A stretch of 64,000 nt of DNA from NCBI GenBank assembly GCA_903832295.1, contig CAILAZ010000093.1, positions 1 to 64,000 on the forward strand. The letters run 5' to 3'. Positions within the stretch are counted from its first letter, which is position 1. The number at the start of each line of letters is the position of its first letter. The position numbers and the translations under genes were made by a program. Source of the stretch: an uncultured Acidobacteriota bacterium. GTDB lineage: Bacteria > Acidobacteriota > Terriglobia > Terriglobales > Acidobacteriaceae. Of this stretch, positions 8,017 to 16,242 are shown piece by piece. Under the pieces are notes generated by a model, which was not told the origin of the DNA, did no database searches, and was given only the letters and a program-made list of their open reading frames with translations.

Positions 8017-10803
8017 GTGCCTGCCAAGAAGAAATCCGCCGAAGTGGAAGCCGCAGTAGAGACGAGACCAGCCGTACTTCCTCCCCAGGGCAAGGGGCGC
8101 GTGTTTTTGATCGACGCCTACTCGTTCGTCTTCCGCGCCTACCACGCGATGGCCCGGCAGCGCCCGATGTCCACGCGGACAGGGCTGCCGACGGCCGCTA
8201 CATTCGTATTTGTAAATATGCTGAACAAGCTGCGCAAGGACTTCAGCCCTGAGCTGATTGCGGCGGTGTTTGACATGGGGCCGAGCTTCCGCGAGGCGCA
8301 GGGGGCGGCGATGCCGTCGCTGAAAAAGCGCGACAAGGAGACGGGCGAGATTGTGGAGGTGGCCTACGCGGGATACAAGGCGAACCGGGTGGAGATGCCG
8401 GAGGATTTAAGGCAGCAGATTCCCTACATTCACCGGGCGCTGGAGGTGTACCGGATTCCGATCCTGGGGCGCGAGGGGTTTGAGGCCGACGACGTGATCG
8501 GCACGCTGGCCCGCGAGGGCGCAGAGGCCGGTTACGCGGTGTACGTGGTGAGCAGCGACAAGGACATGATGCAGCTGGTGACCGGGCAGGTGTGCGTGCT
8601 GAACCCGCCGAAGGACAACTTGATCTGCGATCCGGCGAAGGTGGAGGAGCTGCTGGGAGTGAGGCCGGAGCAGGTGGTGGACCTGATGGCCCTGCGCGGC
8701 GATGCGATTGACAATGTGCCGGGCGCGCCGGGGATCGGAGAGAAGGGGTCGGTGGAGCTGATCCAGCAGTTTGGCACGCTGGACGCGCTGCTGGCGCGGG
8801 CGGACGAGGTGCAGAAGAAGACTTACCGCGAGTCCCTGCAACAGAACCTGGAGATGATTCTGCTGAGCAAGGAACTGGTGACGATTGACTGCCACGTGCC
8901 GATTCCGTTTGAGCCGGAGGTGATGCGGGCGCAGGAGCCCGACGTAACGGCGGCGCGCGAACTGTTTGGCGAGCTGGAGTTTACGACCCTGCAGAAGGAG
9001 TTCCTCTCGGCGGGCGAAGCGGTGGGAGAGACGAAGTATGGCGAGCTGACGGCGGAGGCGCTGGCCGAGATGGCAAAGGCTGGGGTGCTGGCGATTGCGC
9101 TGAGCGCGGCGGTGCGGCTGACGGAGGTGGAGTTGAGCGCCGAGGAGGCGCCGGAGGAAGAGGCTCCGGAGCAGGGTTCGCTGGCGCTGGGCGAGGTGAC
9201 GGCGGCGCGCGAGGCGGTGGAGGCGGAGCGGCAGCAGATTGCGCTGGCGGCGGTGGTCTCAGAGAGCTACACGGCGGAGCTGACAGGGGCGCAGGCGGCA
9301 GAGATTGCGAAGCTGCTGGCAGACGGCGGCCTGGGGAAGGCGGTGCACGATGCCAAGTCCACGCTGCACGCGCTGAACAACACCGGGCTGGCACTGGCCG
9401 GGGTGGAGCACGACACGATGCTCTACTCCTACCTGCTGGACCCGACCTACAGCGCGCACACGCTGCCGGAAGTGGCGCTGCGAAGGCTGGGGCTGAAGCT
9501 GACAGGTTCCCTGGCGGAGGCCGCCGACATGACGCTGCGGCTGGCAGAGAAGCTGCGCGCCGAGGTGGAGGCCGAGCCGGAGCTGGCCAGGCTGTACCGC
9601 GAGATCGACCTGCCGCTGTCGGGGGTGCTGCACGGGATGGAGCAGGCCGGAGTGCAACTGGACTGCGAGGTGCTGGCGGAGATGAGCGGCAAGCTGGCGG
9701 GCGACGTGCGCCGGTTGGAGGGCGTGATCCACCAGATGGCGGGGGTGGAGTTCAACGTGAACTCGCCAAAACAGCTGGGCGACGTGCTGTTTAACAGGAT
9801 GGCGCTGCCCAAGCCGTTCAAGTCCGGCAAGGGGAAGACGATTTCAACCGCGCAGGATGTGCTGGAAGGGCTGGCGGGCGAGCATGAGATTGCGCGGCTG
9901 GTGCTGGAGTTCCGGCAGCTGAGCAAGCTTAAATCGACATATATCGATGCGTTGCCGCAGCTGTGCCGCAACGGCAGGCTGCACACGAGCTTCAACCAGG
10001 CGTCGACGGCGACGGGCAGGCTGAGCTCGACGAACCCGAACCTGCAGAATATTCCGATACGGACGGAGCTGGGGCGGGAGATAAGGGCGGCGTTTGTGGC
10101 GGCTCCGGGGAAGCTGCTGGTGGGGGCGGATTACTCGCAGATCGAGCTGCGGCTGCTGGCGCATTACTCGCAGGACCCGCTGCTGCTGGAAGCCTACCGC
10201 ACGGGGAAAGACATCCACACGCTGACGGCGGCAGAGGTGTTCGGCGTGCCTCCGATGCTGATTGACGCGGAGCACCGGCGGCGGGCGAAGGCGGTGAACT
10301 TCGGGATTGTGTATGGGCTGTCGCCGTTTGGGCTGGCGCAGCAGTTGGGCATTGAGCAGAAAGAAGCAAAGCGGTTTATCGAGGCGTACTTTGAGCGCTA
10401 CGCCGGAGTGCGGGGGTTCATTGAAAGCACGCTGGAGCAGGCGCGGCAGGATGGGTTTGTGCGCAACCTGTTCGGGCGCAAGCGGCCGATTCCCGACTTG
10501 CTGAGCAAGAACCCGAACCTGCGCGGTTTTGCGGAGCGGACGGCGGTGAACACTCCGCTGCAGGGGACGGCGGCGGACCTGATCAAGATTGCGATGCTGC
10601 GCCTGGATGAGGCCCTGCGGGGGCATGGGCTGAAGGCGAAGATGCTGCTGCAGGTGCATGACGAACTGGTGCTGGAGTCTCCTGAAGAGGAGTTGGAGGT
10701 TGTGAAGCGGCTGGTGAAAGAGTGCATGGAAGGTGCGCACGCGGTCAGCGTTCCGCTGGAAGTTGAGGTGAGCGTGGGGAAGAACTGGCGGGACATGGAT
10801 TGA
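8017..10803 (+). CDS. polA: DNA polymerase I
   Basis: A 928-residue enzyme for repair and Okazaki-fragment processing. Residues 28-340 form the 5'-nuclease domain (VFLIDAYSFVFRAYHAM, FEADDVIGTLA, DKDMMQLV). Residues 345-560 are a 3'-5' exonuclease-like domain, and the rest is polymerase: motif A VGADYSQIELRL, motif B RRRAKAVNFGIVYG, motif C QVHDELVLE. The first exonuclease motif lacks its Asp/Glu pair (AIALSAA instead of a DTE-type motif), while later Asp residues remain, so proofreading is probably lost, as in the Taq and Bst enzymes. GTG 8017 has no Shine-Dalgarno but has TAGGAT 7 nt upstream. The first 27 residues are a Lys/Ala-rich extension. Confidence 0.96.
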   Translation: MPAKKKSAEVEAAVETRPAVLPPQGKGRVFLIDAYSFVFRAYHAMARQRPMSTRTGLPTAATFVFVNMLNKLRKDFSPELIAAVFDMGPSFREAQGAAMPSLKKRDKETGEIVEVAYAGYKANRVEMPEDLRQQIPYIHRALEVYRIPILGREGFEADDVIGTLAREGAEAGYAVYVVSSDKDMMQLVTGQVCVLNPPKDNLICDPAKVEELLGVRPEQVVDLMALRGDAIDNVPGAPGIGEKGSVELIQQFGTLDALLARADEVQKKTYRESLQQNLEMILLSKELVTIDCHVPIPFEPEVMRAQEPDVTAARELFGELEFTTLQKEFLSAGEAVGETKYGELTAEALAEMAKAGVLAIALSAAVRLTEVELSAEEAPEEEAPEQGSLALGEVTAAREAVEAERQQIALAAVVSESYTAELTGAQAAEIAKLLADGGLGKAVHDAKSTLHALNNTGLALAGVEHDTMLYSYLLDPTYSAHTLPEVALRRLGLKLTGSLAEAADMTLRLAEKLRAEVEAEPELARLYREIDLPLSGVLHGMEQAGVQLDCEVLAEMSGKLAGDVRRLEGVIHQMAGVEFNVNSPKQLGDVLFNRMALPKPFKSGKGKTISTAQDVLEGLAGEHEIARLVLEFRQLSKLKSTYIDALPQLCRNGRLHTSFNQASTATGRLSSTNPNLQNIPIRTELGREIRAAFVAAPGKLLVGADYSQIELRLLAHYSQDPLLLEAYRTGKDIHTLTAAEVFGVPPMLIDAEHRRRAKAVNFGIVYGLSPFGLAQQLGIEQKEAKRFIEAYFERYAGVRGFIESTLEQARQDGFVRNLFGRKRPIPDLLSKNPNLRGFAERTAVNTPLQGTAADLIKIAMLRLDEALRGHGLKAKMLLQVHDELVLESPEEELEVVKRLVKECMEGAHAVSVPLEVEVSVGKNWRDMD

Positions 10804-10814
10804 GTGCGGTGGAA

Positions 10815-10848
10815 GAAAAAAGCCCGCCTCCGAGATGCAAGGGCGGGC
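10815..10848 (-). terminator. rho-independent terminator of the Q/H-rich protein gene
   Basis: On the minus strand GCCCGCC (10848-10842) pairs with GGCGGGC (10828-10822) and a run of T follows (complement of 10815-10821). It lies between the convergent polA and the Q/H-rich gene. Polarity favours the minus gene. Confidence 0.85.
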
Positions 10849-10871
10849 CGGGGAGCTTTGAGAAGGCTCAG

Positions 10872-11693
10872 CTAAAGGGAGATGCTGATGGCGATGCCGG
10901 GACGGCCGGGGAATCGCCGGTCGAAGAGGTAGTAGCCGTTGTCGGTGTACTCCACGTAGACATCATCGGTCTGGTACCAGTCGGCTCCCCAGTATTCCGG
11001 GTAGGGGTCCACGATGCTGAACCAGTAGCCGCCATATTGGAAGCGCGGGAATCCGCCGACCTGCAAGAACGGCAGGCCGAAGATGCGGAAGGAATGCCCG
11101 CTGCCGTAGTGGCTGCTGAAGTAGTAGTCAGGCACGCGGGTGCCCTGATATCCGCCACGCTGCTGCCAGGTGCGGTGCTGCGACTCCCAGTTACTGGCGC
11201 GATGCTGCTGAAAAGCGCCGCGCTGCTGGCCTTCCTGCTCGTGGCGCTGCTGCGGAGTGCGCTGCTGCTGGGCGTGCTGCTCGTGATTCTGGGGCTGGGC
11301 GTGCTGCTGGCCCGGTTGCTGCGCGTGCTGCGCCGCTTGGGGCTTCTGCTGCGGGGCGTGCTGCTGAGCCTGTGCCGGTTGCGCGTGCTGTGCTGGCTGT
11401 GTGTGCTGCGGCTGCTGCTGCCCACGCTGGGGCTGCGCCTGCTGCACATGCTGCGGCTGGGGCGCATGCTGCTGCGGCTGCTGCTGCTGCGCGTGTTGCG
11501 GTTGCTGCTGCTGCGCGTGCTGCGGTTGGGCCGCACGCTGCTGCTGCGGTTGCTGCGCGTGCTGGGGTTGCGCCTGCTGAGCGTGCTGCGGCGCGGCGCG
11601 TTCCTGCTTCTCGCCTCCCTGCTCGTGCTGAGCGAAGGTGGGGACGGCGACGGCGAGGATAAACGACAGAATGGCGGATCCGATCACTTTCAT
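10872..11693 (-). CDS. secreted Gln/His-rich repeat protein
   Basis: A 273-residue exported protein of unknown function. Residues 1-22 are a signal peptide (IGSAILSFILAVAVPTFAQ). Residues 23-168 are almost only Gln, His, Ala and Pro, built from units like AQPQHAQQ. The C-terminal 80 residues are rich in Tyr, Phe and Gly (FQYGGYWFSIVDPYPEYWG), with a folded look. The His-rich part could bind metal ions, and the C-terminal part resembles small periplasmic proteins of soil bacteria. ATG 11693 follows CGGAG and starts the signal peptide; the frame extends upstream without it. The repeat region produces a long artefactual open frame on the other strand. Confidence 0.8.
   Translation of the reverse strand: MKVIGSAILSFILAVAVPTFAQHEQGGEKQERAAPQHAQQAQPQHAQQPQQQRAAQPQHAQQQQPQHAQQQQPQQHAPQPQHVQQAQPQRGQQQPQHTQPAQHAQPAQAQQHAPQQKPQAAQHAQQPGQQHAQPQNHEQHAQQQRTPQQRHEQEGQQRGAFQQHRASNWESQHRTWQQRGGYQGTRVPDYYFSSHYGSGHSFRIFGLPFLQVGGFPRFQYGGYWFSIVDPYPEYWGADWYQTDDVYVEYTDNGYYLFDRRFPGRPGIAISISL
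11190..11627. repeat. low-complexity Gln/His codon repeat
   Basis: About 440 bp of degenerate short repeats (CTGCTG and CGTGCTG units on the + strand) encode the HAQQ/PQHAQQ tract. The units vary, so this is not a simple microsatellite, but slippage or recombination is likely to change its length. Confidence 0.8.
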
Positions 11694-11734
11694 GGTGTTG
11701 CTCCGTTCGGTACTGATGTGGGCGCTGAGTGCGA

Positions 11735-11878
11735 TTACGAGCGCCGTCCGGTGATGAGATTGAAGACCAGGATTACGAGCGCGACTACCAGCAGGAGGTG
11801 GATGAGCCCACCGGCGATGTGAAGGCTGAAGCCAAGCAGCCAGAGAATCAGGAAGATTACGAAGATCGTCCAAAGCAT
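11735..11878 (-). CDS. small lmo0937-type two-helix membrane protein
   Basis: A 47-residue protein, nearly all hydrophobic, with two membrane helices (LWTIFVIFLILWLLGF and IHLLLVVALVILVFNLI) and a basic RR end. It matches the lmo0937/DUF5670 family of tiny membrane proteins common in soil bacteria and often linked to stress responses. ATG 11878 follows GGGAG (complement near 11890); the frame upstream is polar and not conserved. It lies between two exported-protein genes on the same strand, with gaps of 41 and 69 bp. Confidence 0.75.
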   Translation of the reverse strand: MLWTIFVIFLILWLLGFSLHIAGGLIHLLLVVALVILVFNLITGRRS

Positions 11879-11947
11879 TGGGTTCAGCTCCCGGCGGGAC
11901 GAGTACCCGGATGATCTCCGGGCACTTCCGCGCAATGTGAGACGTGA

Positions 11948-12637
11948 TTAGTTTTGAGCTATAGCCTGGGCCTTGGCGCGGCGGACAGCGTTTAAGAACG
12001 CTTCTGCCGAGGCAGGGGGCGCGACCTGGCCAGTGAGCACCGAACGGGTGCTGACGCCACTGCCGTAGATGGCCTCCATGGAATCATCATCGCGGCGGAT
12101 GGAAGCGCCGCTTATGGTGAGTCCGGCAAATGCGCCACGTGCGCGGGAATAGGTCAGGATTTCGGTTTCGAGCTTCCAGTTGGTATCAGCCGATGCATGG
12201 CGGCCCACGGGGCCGGCTGCGGCGGATGCGTCAGCTCCGATCTGGAACTTGCTGGCCAGCAACTGCTGCATTCCTTTTTCATTTTGGATGATCATGACGA
12301 GGTCCACGCCTTCGACACCGATCTGCAAGCCCCAGCTTCCGCCGGTGATGGCGAAAAATGCTGGTGCGCTCCATCCGTCAGCGGTGCGGCAGGTTGCTAC
12401 GCCGCGTCCATTCTCAGCGCCGAAGACAAAGCCGCCCTTGATCATGTGGGGGACGACGGCGACACAGCGGGCATGGTCGAGAATTTCTTCCGGGATGCCG
12501 TTGTCGGGAGCGGCCATGATCTCGTGCAGCACGCGGCCTGCGTTGTCGAGCCGATCGGTGGATGCTTCGCGCTTGGTCTCGGCGAGGCCAAAGCTGGTGA
12601 GACTGACGAGGACGATGCACAGCAGTAGCTTTTTCAA
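11948..12637 (-). CDS. SYLF-domain (Ysc84-type) lipid-binding protein
   Basis: A 229-residue exported protein. Residues 1-19 form a signal peptide (MKKLLLCIVLVSLTSFGLA with the TTG start). The rest is a SYLF domain: GIPEEILDHARCVAVVP, GGFVFGAENGRGV, GGSWGLQIGVEGVDLVMI, FQIGADASAAAGPVGR. Eukaryotic relatives bind phosphoinositides; bacterial ones are periplasmic or envelope proteins of unclear role. TTG 12637 is chosen because AGAGG lies 6 nt upstream and it begins a textbook signal peptide; ATG 12685 would add 16 non-conserved residues before the signal. Confidence 0.85.
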   Translation of the reverse strand: MKKLLLCIVLVSLTSFGLAETKREASTDRLDNAGRVLHEIMAAPDNGIPEEILDHARCVAVVPHMIKGGFVFGAENGRGVATCRTADGWSAPAFFAITGGSWGLQIGVEGVDLVMIIQNEKGMQQLLASKFQIGADASAAAGPVGRHASADTNWKLETEILTYSRARGAFAGLTISGASIRRDDDSMEAIYGSGVSTRSVLTGQVAPPASAEAFLNAVRRAKAQAIAQN

Positions 12638-12935
12638 GGGTTGCCTCTGATTTCTACTCGCTCCGCATGTCTGCTCGGTGCGCATGGGCGGTTCGAAGTA
12701 ATCCCAAGGTAGCGGGTTGGAGGGGAAGAGTCTGAGCAATTGTGCTCACGAGGGGTGCGGGGATCTGTTTGGCCTCACGGGCGCGAGTGAGGCAGCTCAC
12801 AGACAGGGGGCGGATTCGAGCAGATATTGCTTGGTTACCCCGGCTGACTTATGAGCTTTTCGCAGGTTTTTCCCGCACAAACGCAGGCTCATATCTCGGC
12901 ACTATCTCTATTTGCGAATCCTGAAAGGTACCCCT
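12638..12935. other. divergent intergenic region between SYLF gene and amt
   Basis: About 300 bp with the 5' regions of two divergent genes. A GAAAGG Shine-Dalgarno for amt lies at 12923-12928. A sigma-54 (-24/-12) promoter was looked for because of amt, but no GG-N10-GC pair with good context was found. No RNA gene was recognised. Confidence 0.4.
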
Positions 12936-14198
12936 ATGCTGCATATTGATACCGGGAATACCGGCTTTATGCTCTTGTGCACGAGCCTTGTGATGTTGAT
13001 GACGCCTGGCCTGGCGTTTTTCTATGGAGGCCTGGTTGGCCGCAAGAACGTTCTGGCGATTATGATCCAGAGCTTTGTGTCGATGGGCTGGACGACGGTG
13101 ATCTGGTACGCCTACGGCTACTCGCTGTGTTTCAGCGGCGACTGGCACGGAATCACCGGCGACCTGCACTATGCCTTCTTGCGGAACATCACGCTGAATA
13201 CGGCTTCTCCGGCAAATGAGACGATTCCGCTGTTTGTGTTCATCGCCTACCAGATGATGTTTGCCATCATCACCCCGGCGCTGATTTCAGGGGCGTTTAC
13301 GAATCGGGTCACCTTTAAGGCGTACATGATGTTCCTGACGGCGTGGCTGACGTTTGTCTATTTCCCGTTTGTACACATGGTGTGGGGCGGGGGCATGCTG
13401 CAGCAGTGGGGCGTGCTGGATTTTGCGGGCGGCATTGTGGTGCACAACATCGCGGGGATCGCGGCGCTGGCGTCTGTGCTGTACGTGGGCAAACGGCGAG
13501 TGATGGATCGCGGCCCGCACAGCGTTCCGCTGGTGGCGCTGGGAACCGGGTTGCTGTGGTTCGGTTGGTACGGATTCAACGCGGGCAGCGAGTTCCGGGT
13601 GGATTCGGTTACGACGACGGCCTTTTTGAATACGGATGTGGCGGCATCGTTTGCGGCAGTGACCTGGCTGGCGGTGGCATATTTCGCGGAGCGCAAGCAC
13701 AAGCCCTCATTCCTGGGACTGCTGACGGGCGCGGTTGCGGGACTGGCTACGATTACTCCGGCTGCGGGATATGTTTCGCCAAGCACGGCGGTGGTAATTG
13801 GAATCATCTCCGGCGTGGTTTGCTACTACGCGGTGGCGTTGAAGAACAAGTTGCACTGGGACGACGCACTGGATGTGTGGGGCGTGCACGGCGTGGGCGG
13901 ATTCCTGGGAATCATCCTGCTCGGTGTGTTTGCCGACAAGCGCTTTAATCCAGCAGGCGTGGACGGGCTACTGCTGGGCAATCATGTCTTCTTCTACAAA
14001 CAGGTGGCAGCGGTGCTGTTCTCCTCGGTGTGGGCCTTCGTATTCACGCTTGGCATGCTGCGGATCATTGACTGCTTTACGCCGGTGAAGGTAGAAGCCA
14101 ATGACGAGGTTGTGGGTCTGGATGATGCGCTGTTTGGCGAACATGCGTACGAAGACGTGCTGGAGCCGGAAGAAGAGGTAGTGGGAACTGGAGTGTAG
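12936..14198 (+). CDS. amt: ammonium transporter, Amt family
   Basis: A 420-residue inner-membrane channel for ammonium, with 11 predicted helices. Family marks are MTPGLAFFYGGLVGRKNVL at the N-terminus, the twin pore histidines in GGIVVHNIAG and DVWGVHGVGG, and WFGWYGFNAGS. The 30-residue cytoplasmic tail is acidic (EEEVVGTGV end), longer than in a minimal Amt and a possible site of regulation. ATG 12936 is 7 nt after GAAAGG and gives the usual N-terminus without a long signal peptide. No glnK/glnB gene lies next to it, which is unusual, so PII control would be from elsewhere. A strong terminator follows. Confidence 0.95.
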   Translation: MLHIDTGNTGFMLLCTSLVMLMTPGLAFFYGGLVGRKNVLAIMIQSFVSMGWTTVIWYAYGYSLCFSGDWHGITGDLHYAFLRNITLNTASPANETIPLFVFIAYQMMFAIITPALISGAFTNRVTFKAYMMFLTAWLTFVYFPFVHMVWGGGMLQQWGVLDFAGGIVVHNIAGIAALASVLYVGKRRVMDRGPHSVPLVALGTGLLWFGWYGFNAGSEFRVDSVTTTAFLNTDVAASFAAVTWLAVAYFAERKHKPSFLGLLTGAVAGLATITPAAGYVSPSTAVVIGIISGVVCYYAVALKNKLHWDDALDVWGVHGVGGFLGIILLGVFADKRFNPAGVDGLLLGNHVFFYKQVAAVLFSSVWAFVFTLGMLRIIDCFTPVKVEANDEVVGLDDALFGEHAYEDVLEPEEEVVGTGV

Positions 14199-14220
14199 AA
14201 GCTCTGAGAACTGGGCTTGA

Positions 14221-14260
14221 TCATGGCTCAACCCTGTGCAGGGTTGAGCCATGATTGTTT
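14221..14260 (+). terminator. rho-independent terminator of amt
   Basis: A perfect 15-bp stem (14221-14235 with 14240-14254) with a 4-base GTGC loop is followed by TTGTTT. It fills the gap between the convergent amt and the next minus-strand gene. Confidence 0.9.
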
Positions 14261-14262
14261 GC

Positions 14263-14766
14263 TTAGTCGGCGATGGTGCCGATGGTGATGGTGGTAACCA
14301 TGCGGACACAGCGCGCGGGGCGCTTGTCTGTGGGGACGATCAGTTGCAGCGGTGCTTCCTTTTCGTTGAGGGGTTTGCCTTCCATCTTGTCAGCGAGCAG
14401 GACGTTGGCGGTGGCCCCGGTAGCGTCATCGAGTTCGGCGAGTGAGAAGATGGCGCGGTAGCCATCGCTTGCGGTGATAACGACATATTGCAGAAGCAGC
14501 TTGCCCTTGAGTTCCTTCTTAGGGTCGAGAATGCCGGCCTTTTCAAGCACGGACTTCAGCGGGACTCCCTCAAACAGAAACTTCTCCGTGGAGTGGCCAC
14601 GAGGAGCCATGACCGTGGCGCGGGGGAGCTTGGCCCACTCTTCGGCGGTGATGGTAATGGGCGCGGCCACCTTGCCGTCGATTTTGAGGGCAGGCTTGGT
14701 TTGGGCGGCGGCGAAAAGAGAGAGGAAGAGAACGGCGGAGGCCACTGCGGAGGTGCGTCTCATCAT
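14263..14766 (-). CDS. small exported SUOX/molybdopterin-fold protein
   Basis: A 167-residue protein with a signal peptide (residues 1-21, ending FAAAQ) and one small domain like the oxidoreductase molybdopterin-binding fold: TITAEEWAKLPRATV, FEGVPLKSVLEKAG, VVITASDGYRAIFSLAEL, PLQLIVPTDKRPARCVR. In true sulfite-oxidase enzymes a Cys ligates molybdenum at the position before the GVPL segment; here that stretch reads APRGHSTEKFLFEGVPL, with no Cys. It may therefore be a non-catalytic or ligand-binding member. ATG 14766 (or 14763) follows AAGGAA. It stands alone between glmM and the amt terminator. Confidence 0.72.
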   Translation of the reverse strand: MMRRTSAVASAVLFLSLFAAAQTKPALKIDGKVAAPITITAEEWAKLPRATVMAPRGHSTEKFLFEGVPLKSVLEKAGILDPKKELKGKLLLQYVVITASDGYRAIFSLAELDDATGATANVLLADKMEGKPLNEKEAPLQLIVPTDKRPARCVRMVTTITIGTIAD

Positions 14767-14846
14767 AAGTTCCTTTCAGAGCGGGGCGACAGAGAACATG
14801 GTAAGACAAAGAGGCGACGGCCCCAACCGAGTTCACGCGCGGGTCG

Positions 14847-16241
14847 TTAAAGTCCGATGGCAGCCTGCAGAGCGCTGGCGACGGCGTTGACGTGCTTCTG
14901 CATGAGGGCCTCGCTTTCGGCCTCAATCATAACGCGGGCGAGCTTCTCAGTGCCGGAGTAGCGGACGACGACGCGGCCGTTCCCATCAAGCTCGCGCTCG
15001 GCGTCCTGGATGGCGGCGAAGACCGTGGGGAGCTCGTGCATCGGAACCTTTTCGCGAACCTTGACGTTGCGGATGACCTGGGGGAAGACCTTCAGATCTG
15101 CGGTGAGTTCATGCAGGGTTTTTCCGGAGCGGGCAACAACCTCCAGCACGCGCAGGGCGGTGAGGAGGCCATCGCCGGTGGTGGAGTCGCCGTCCATGAA
15201 CAGAATATGGCCCGACTGCTCGCCACCGAGAGTGGCTCCGGTCTTGAGCATCTGCTCGAGGACATACTTGTCACCCACATCAGCGCGGAGCATCGTGATG
15301 CCGCTGGCGCGCAGAGCCTTCTCCAAACCCATGTTGCTCATAGTGGTCGCGACGACGGTCTGGTTTACGAGAACTCCGCGGGATTGCATATCACGGGCGG
15401 CGAGGAGGAGAACGGCGTCCCCATTGACGACGTTGCCCTGGCAATCGCTAAAAAGCGCTCGGTCAGCATCGCCGTCAAGGGTGATGCCGACGTCGAAACG
15501 GCCGGAGCGGGCGGTGATTTCGGCAGCGACACGCGAGGGATGCAGTGCTCCACAACTCTCGTTGATATTGCGGCCTGTAGGCGCGATGTGCAGGGCTTCC
15601 GCGTTGAGGCCGATGCGGGTGAAGAGCTCGGGTGCGATGGCGGACGCGGCGCCATTGGCGCAGTCGATCAGGATGCGCAGTGGCGCAAGGCTGGCGGTGT
15701 CCACGCTGGCGGCGAGCCAGGCTTCGTAGTCGGTTCGCAGTTGCGGGTCACCGGGGAGAATGTCAGCCATGAGATTAGAGGTATCGTGCTGGTGCGAGAC
15801 GAGCTGATCTATGTGTTCAAAGATTTCGGCTTCAATCTCATGCTCGATTTCATCGGCGAGTTTCATGCCGTTGCTGCCGAAGAGCTTGATGCCGTTATCC
15901 TGCCAGGGATTGTGAGAGGCGGAGATGACGACTCCGGCTGCGAAGCCATGAGTTCGGGTGAGGAAGGCGACGCCGGGAGTAGTTAGAACTCCGGCGCTGG
16001 CAAATCCGCAAGCGGCATCGCGTAATCCACGGGCGAGGGCCTCAGCGATCCACCCGCTGGATTCGCGGGTGTCCAGGCCGAGCACGACCTTTGCGTTGGG
16101 AACGCGGCGCACGAGTCGAGCTCCGCAGGCCCGGCCGATGGCATAGACGGTGGCGCGGTCAAGGGGATACTCGCCAGCAACTCCGCGAATGCCGTCGGTT
16201 CCAAATAGCTGCCTTTTGAGTGCCTGGGGGGGAGTTGCCAC
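14847..16241 (-). CDS. glmM: phosphoglucosamine mutase
   Basis: A 464-residue cytoplasmic enzyme that converts glucosamine-6-phosphate to glucosamine-1-phosphate for UDP-GlcNAc, the entry to peptidoglycan. Visible motifs are FGTDGIRGVAG, the active-site Ser109 in ISASHNPWQDNGIK, the metal loop DGDADR, the sugar-binding GGEQSGHILF and the phosphate-binding RYSGTE. The start is GTG 16241, one base after the cdaR stop, which fits coupled translation. It is the last gene of cdaA-cdaR-glmM, the arrangement known from Firmicutes, where GlmM binds and inhibits CdaA. Confidence 0.96.
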   Translation of the reverse strand: MATPPQALKRQLFGTDGIRGVAGEYPLDRATVYAIGRACGARLVRRVPNAKVVLGLDTRESSGWIAEALARGLRDAACGFASAGVLTTPGVAFLTRTHGFAAGVVISASHNPWQDNGIKLFGSNGMKLADEIEHEIEAEIFEHIDQLVSHQHDTSNLMADILPGDPQLRTDYEAWLAASVDTASLAPLRILIDCANGAASAIAPELFTRIGLNAEALHIAPTGRNINESCGALHPSRVAAEITARSGRFDVGITLDGDADRALFSDCQGNVVNGDAVLLLAARDMQSRGVLVNQTVVATTMSNMGLEKALRASGITMLRADVGDKYVLEQMLKTGATLGGEQSGHILFMDGDSTTGDGLLTALRVLEVVARSGKTLHELTADLKVFPQVIRNVKVREKVPMHELPTVFAAIQDAERELDGNGRVVVRYSGTEKLARVMIEAESEALMQKHVNAVASALQAAIGL

Positions 16242-16242
16242 G

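Noticed and set aside
10800-11822. 340-codon + frame rich in Leu and Arg near 11.4 kb
   Set aside because: It is the reverse strand of the Gln/His repeat; the plus frame has no start context and the minus frame has a signal peptide and terminator.
12740-12935. Sigma-54 promoter for amt
   Set aside because: No GG-N10-GC arrangement with good flanks is present; spacing of candidate boxes is wrong.
14892-15986. 364-codon + frame opposite glmM
   Set aside because: Antisense to a gene with complete GlmM motifs; no Shine-Dalgarno.
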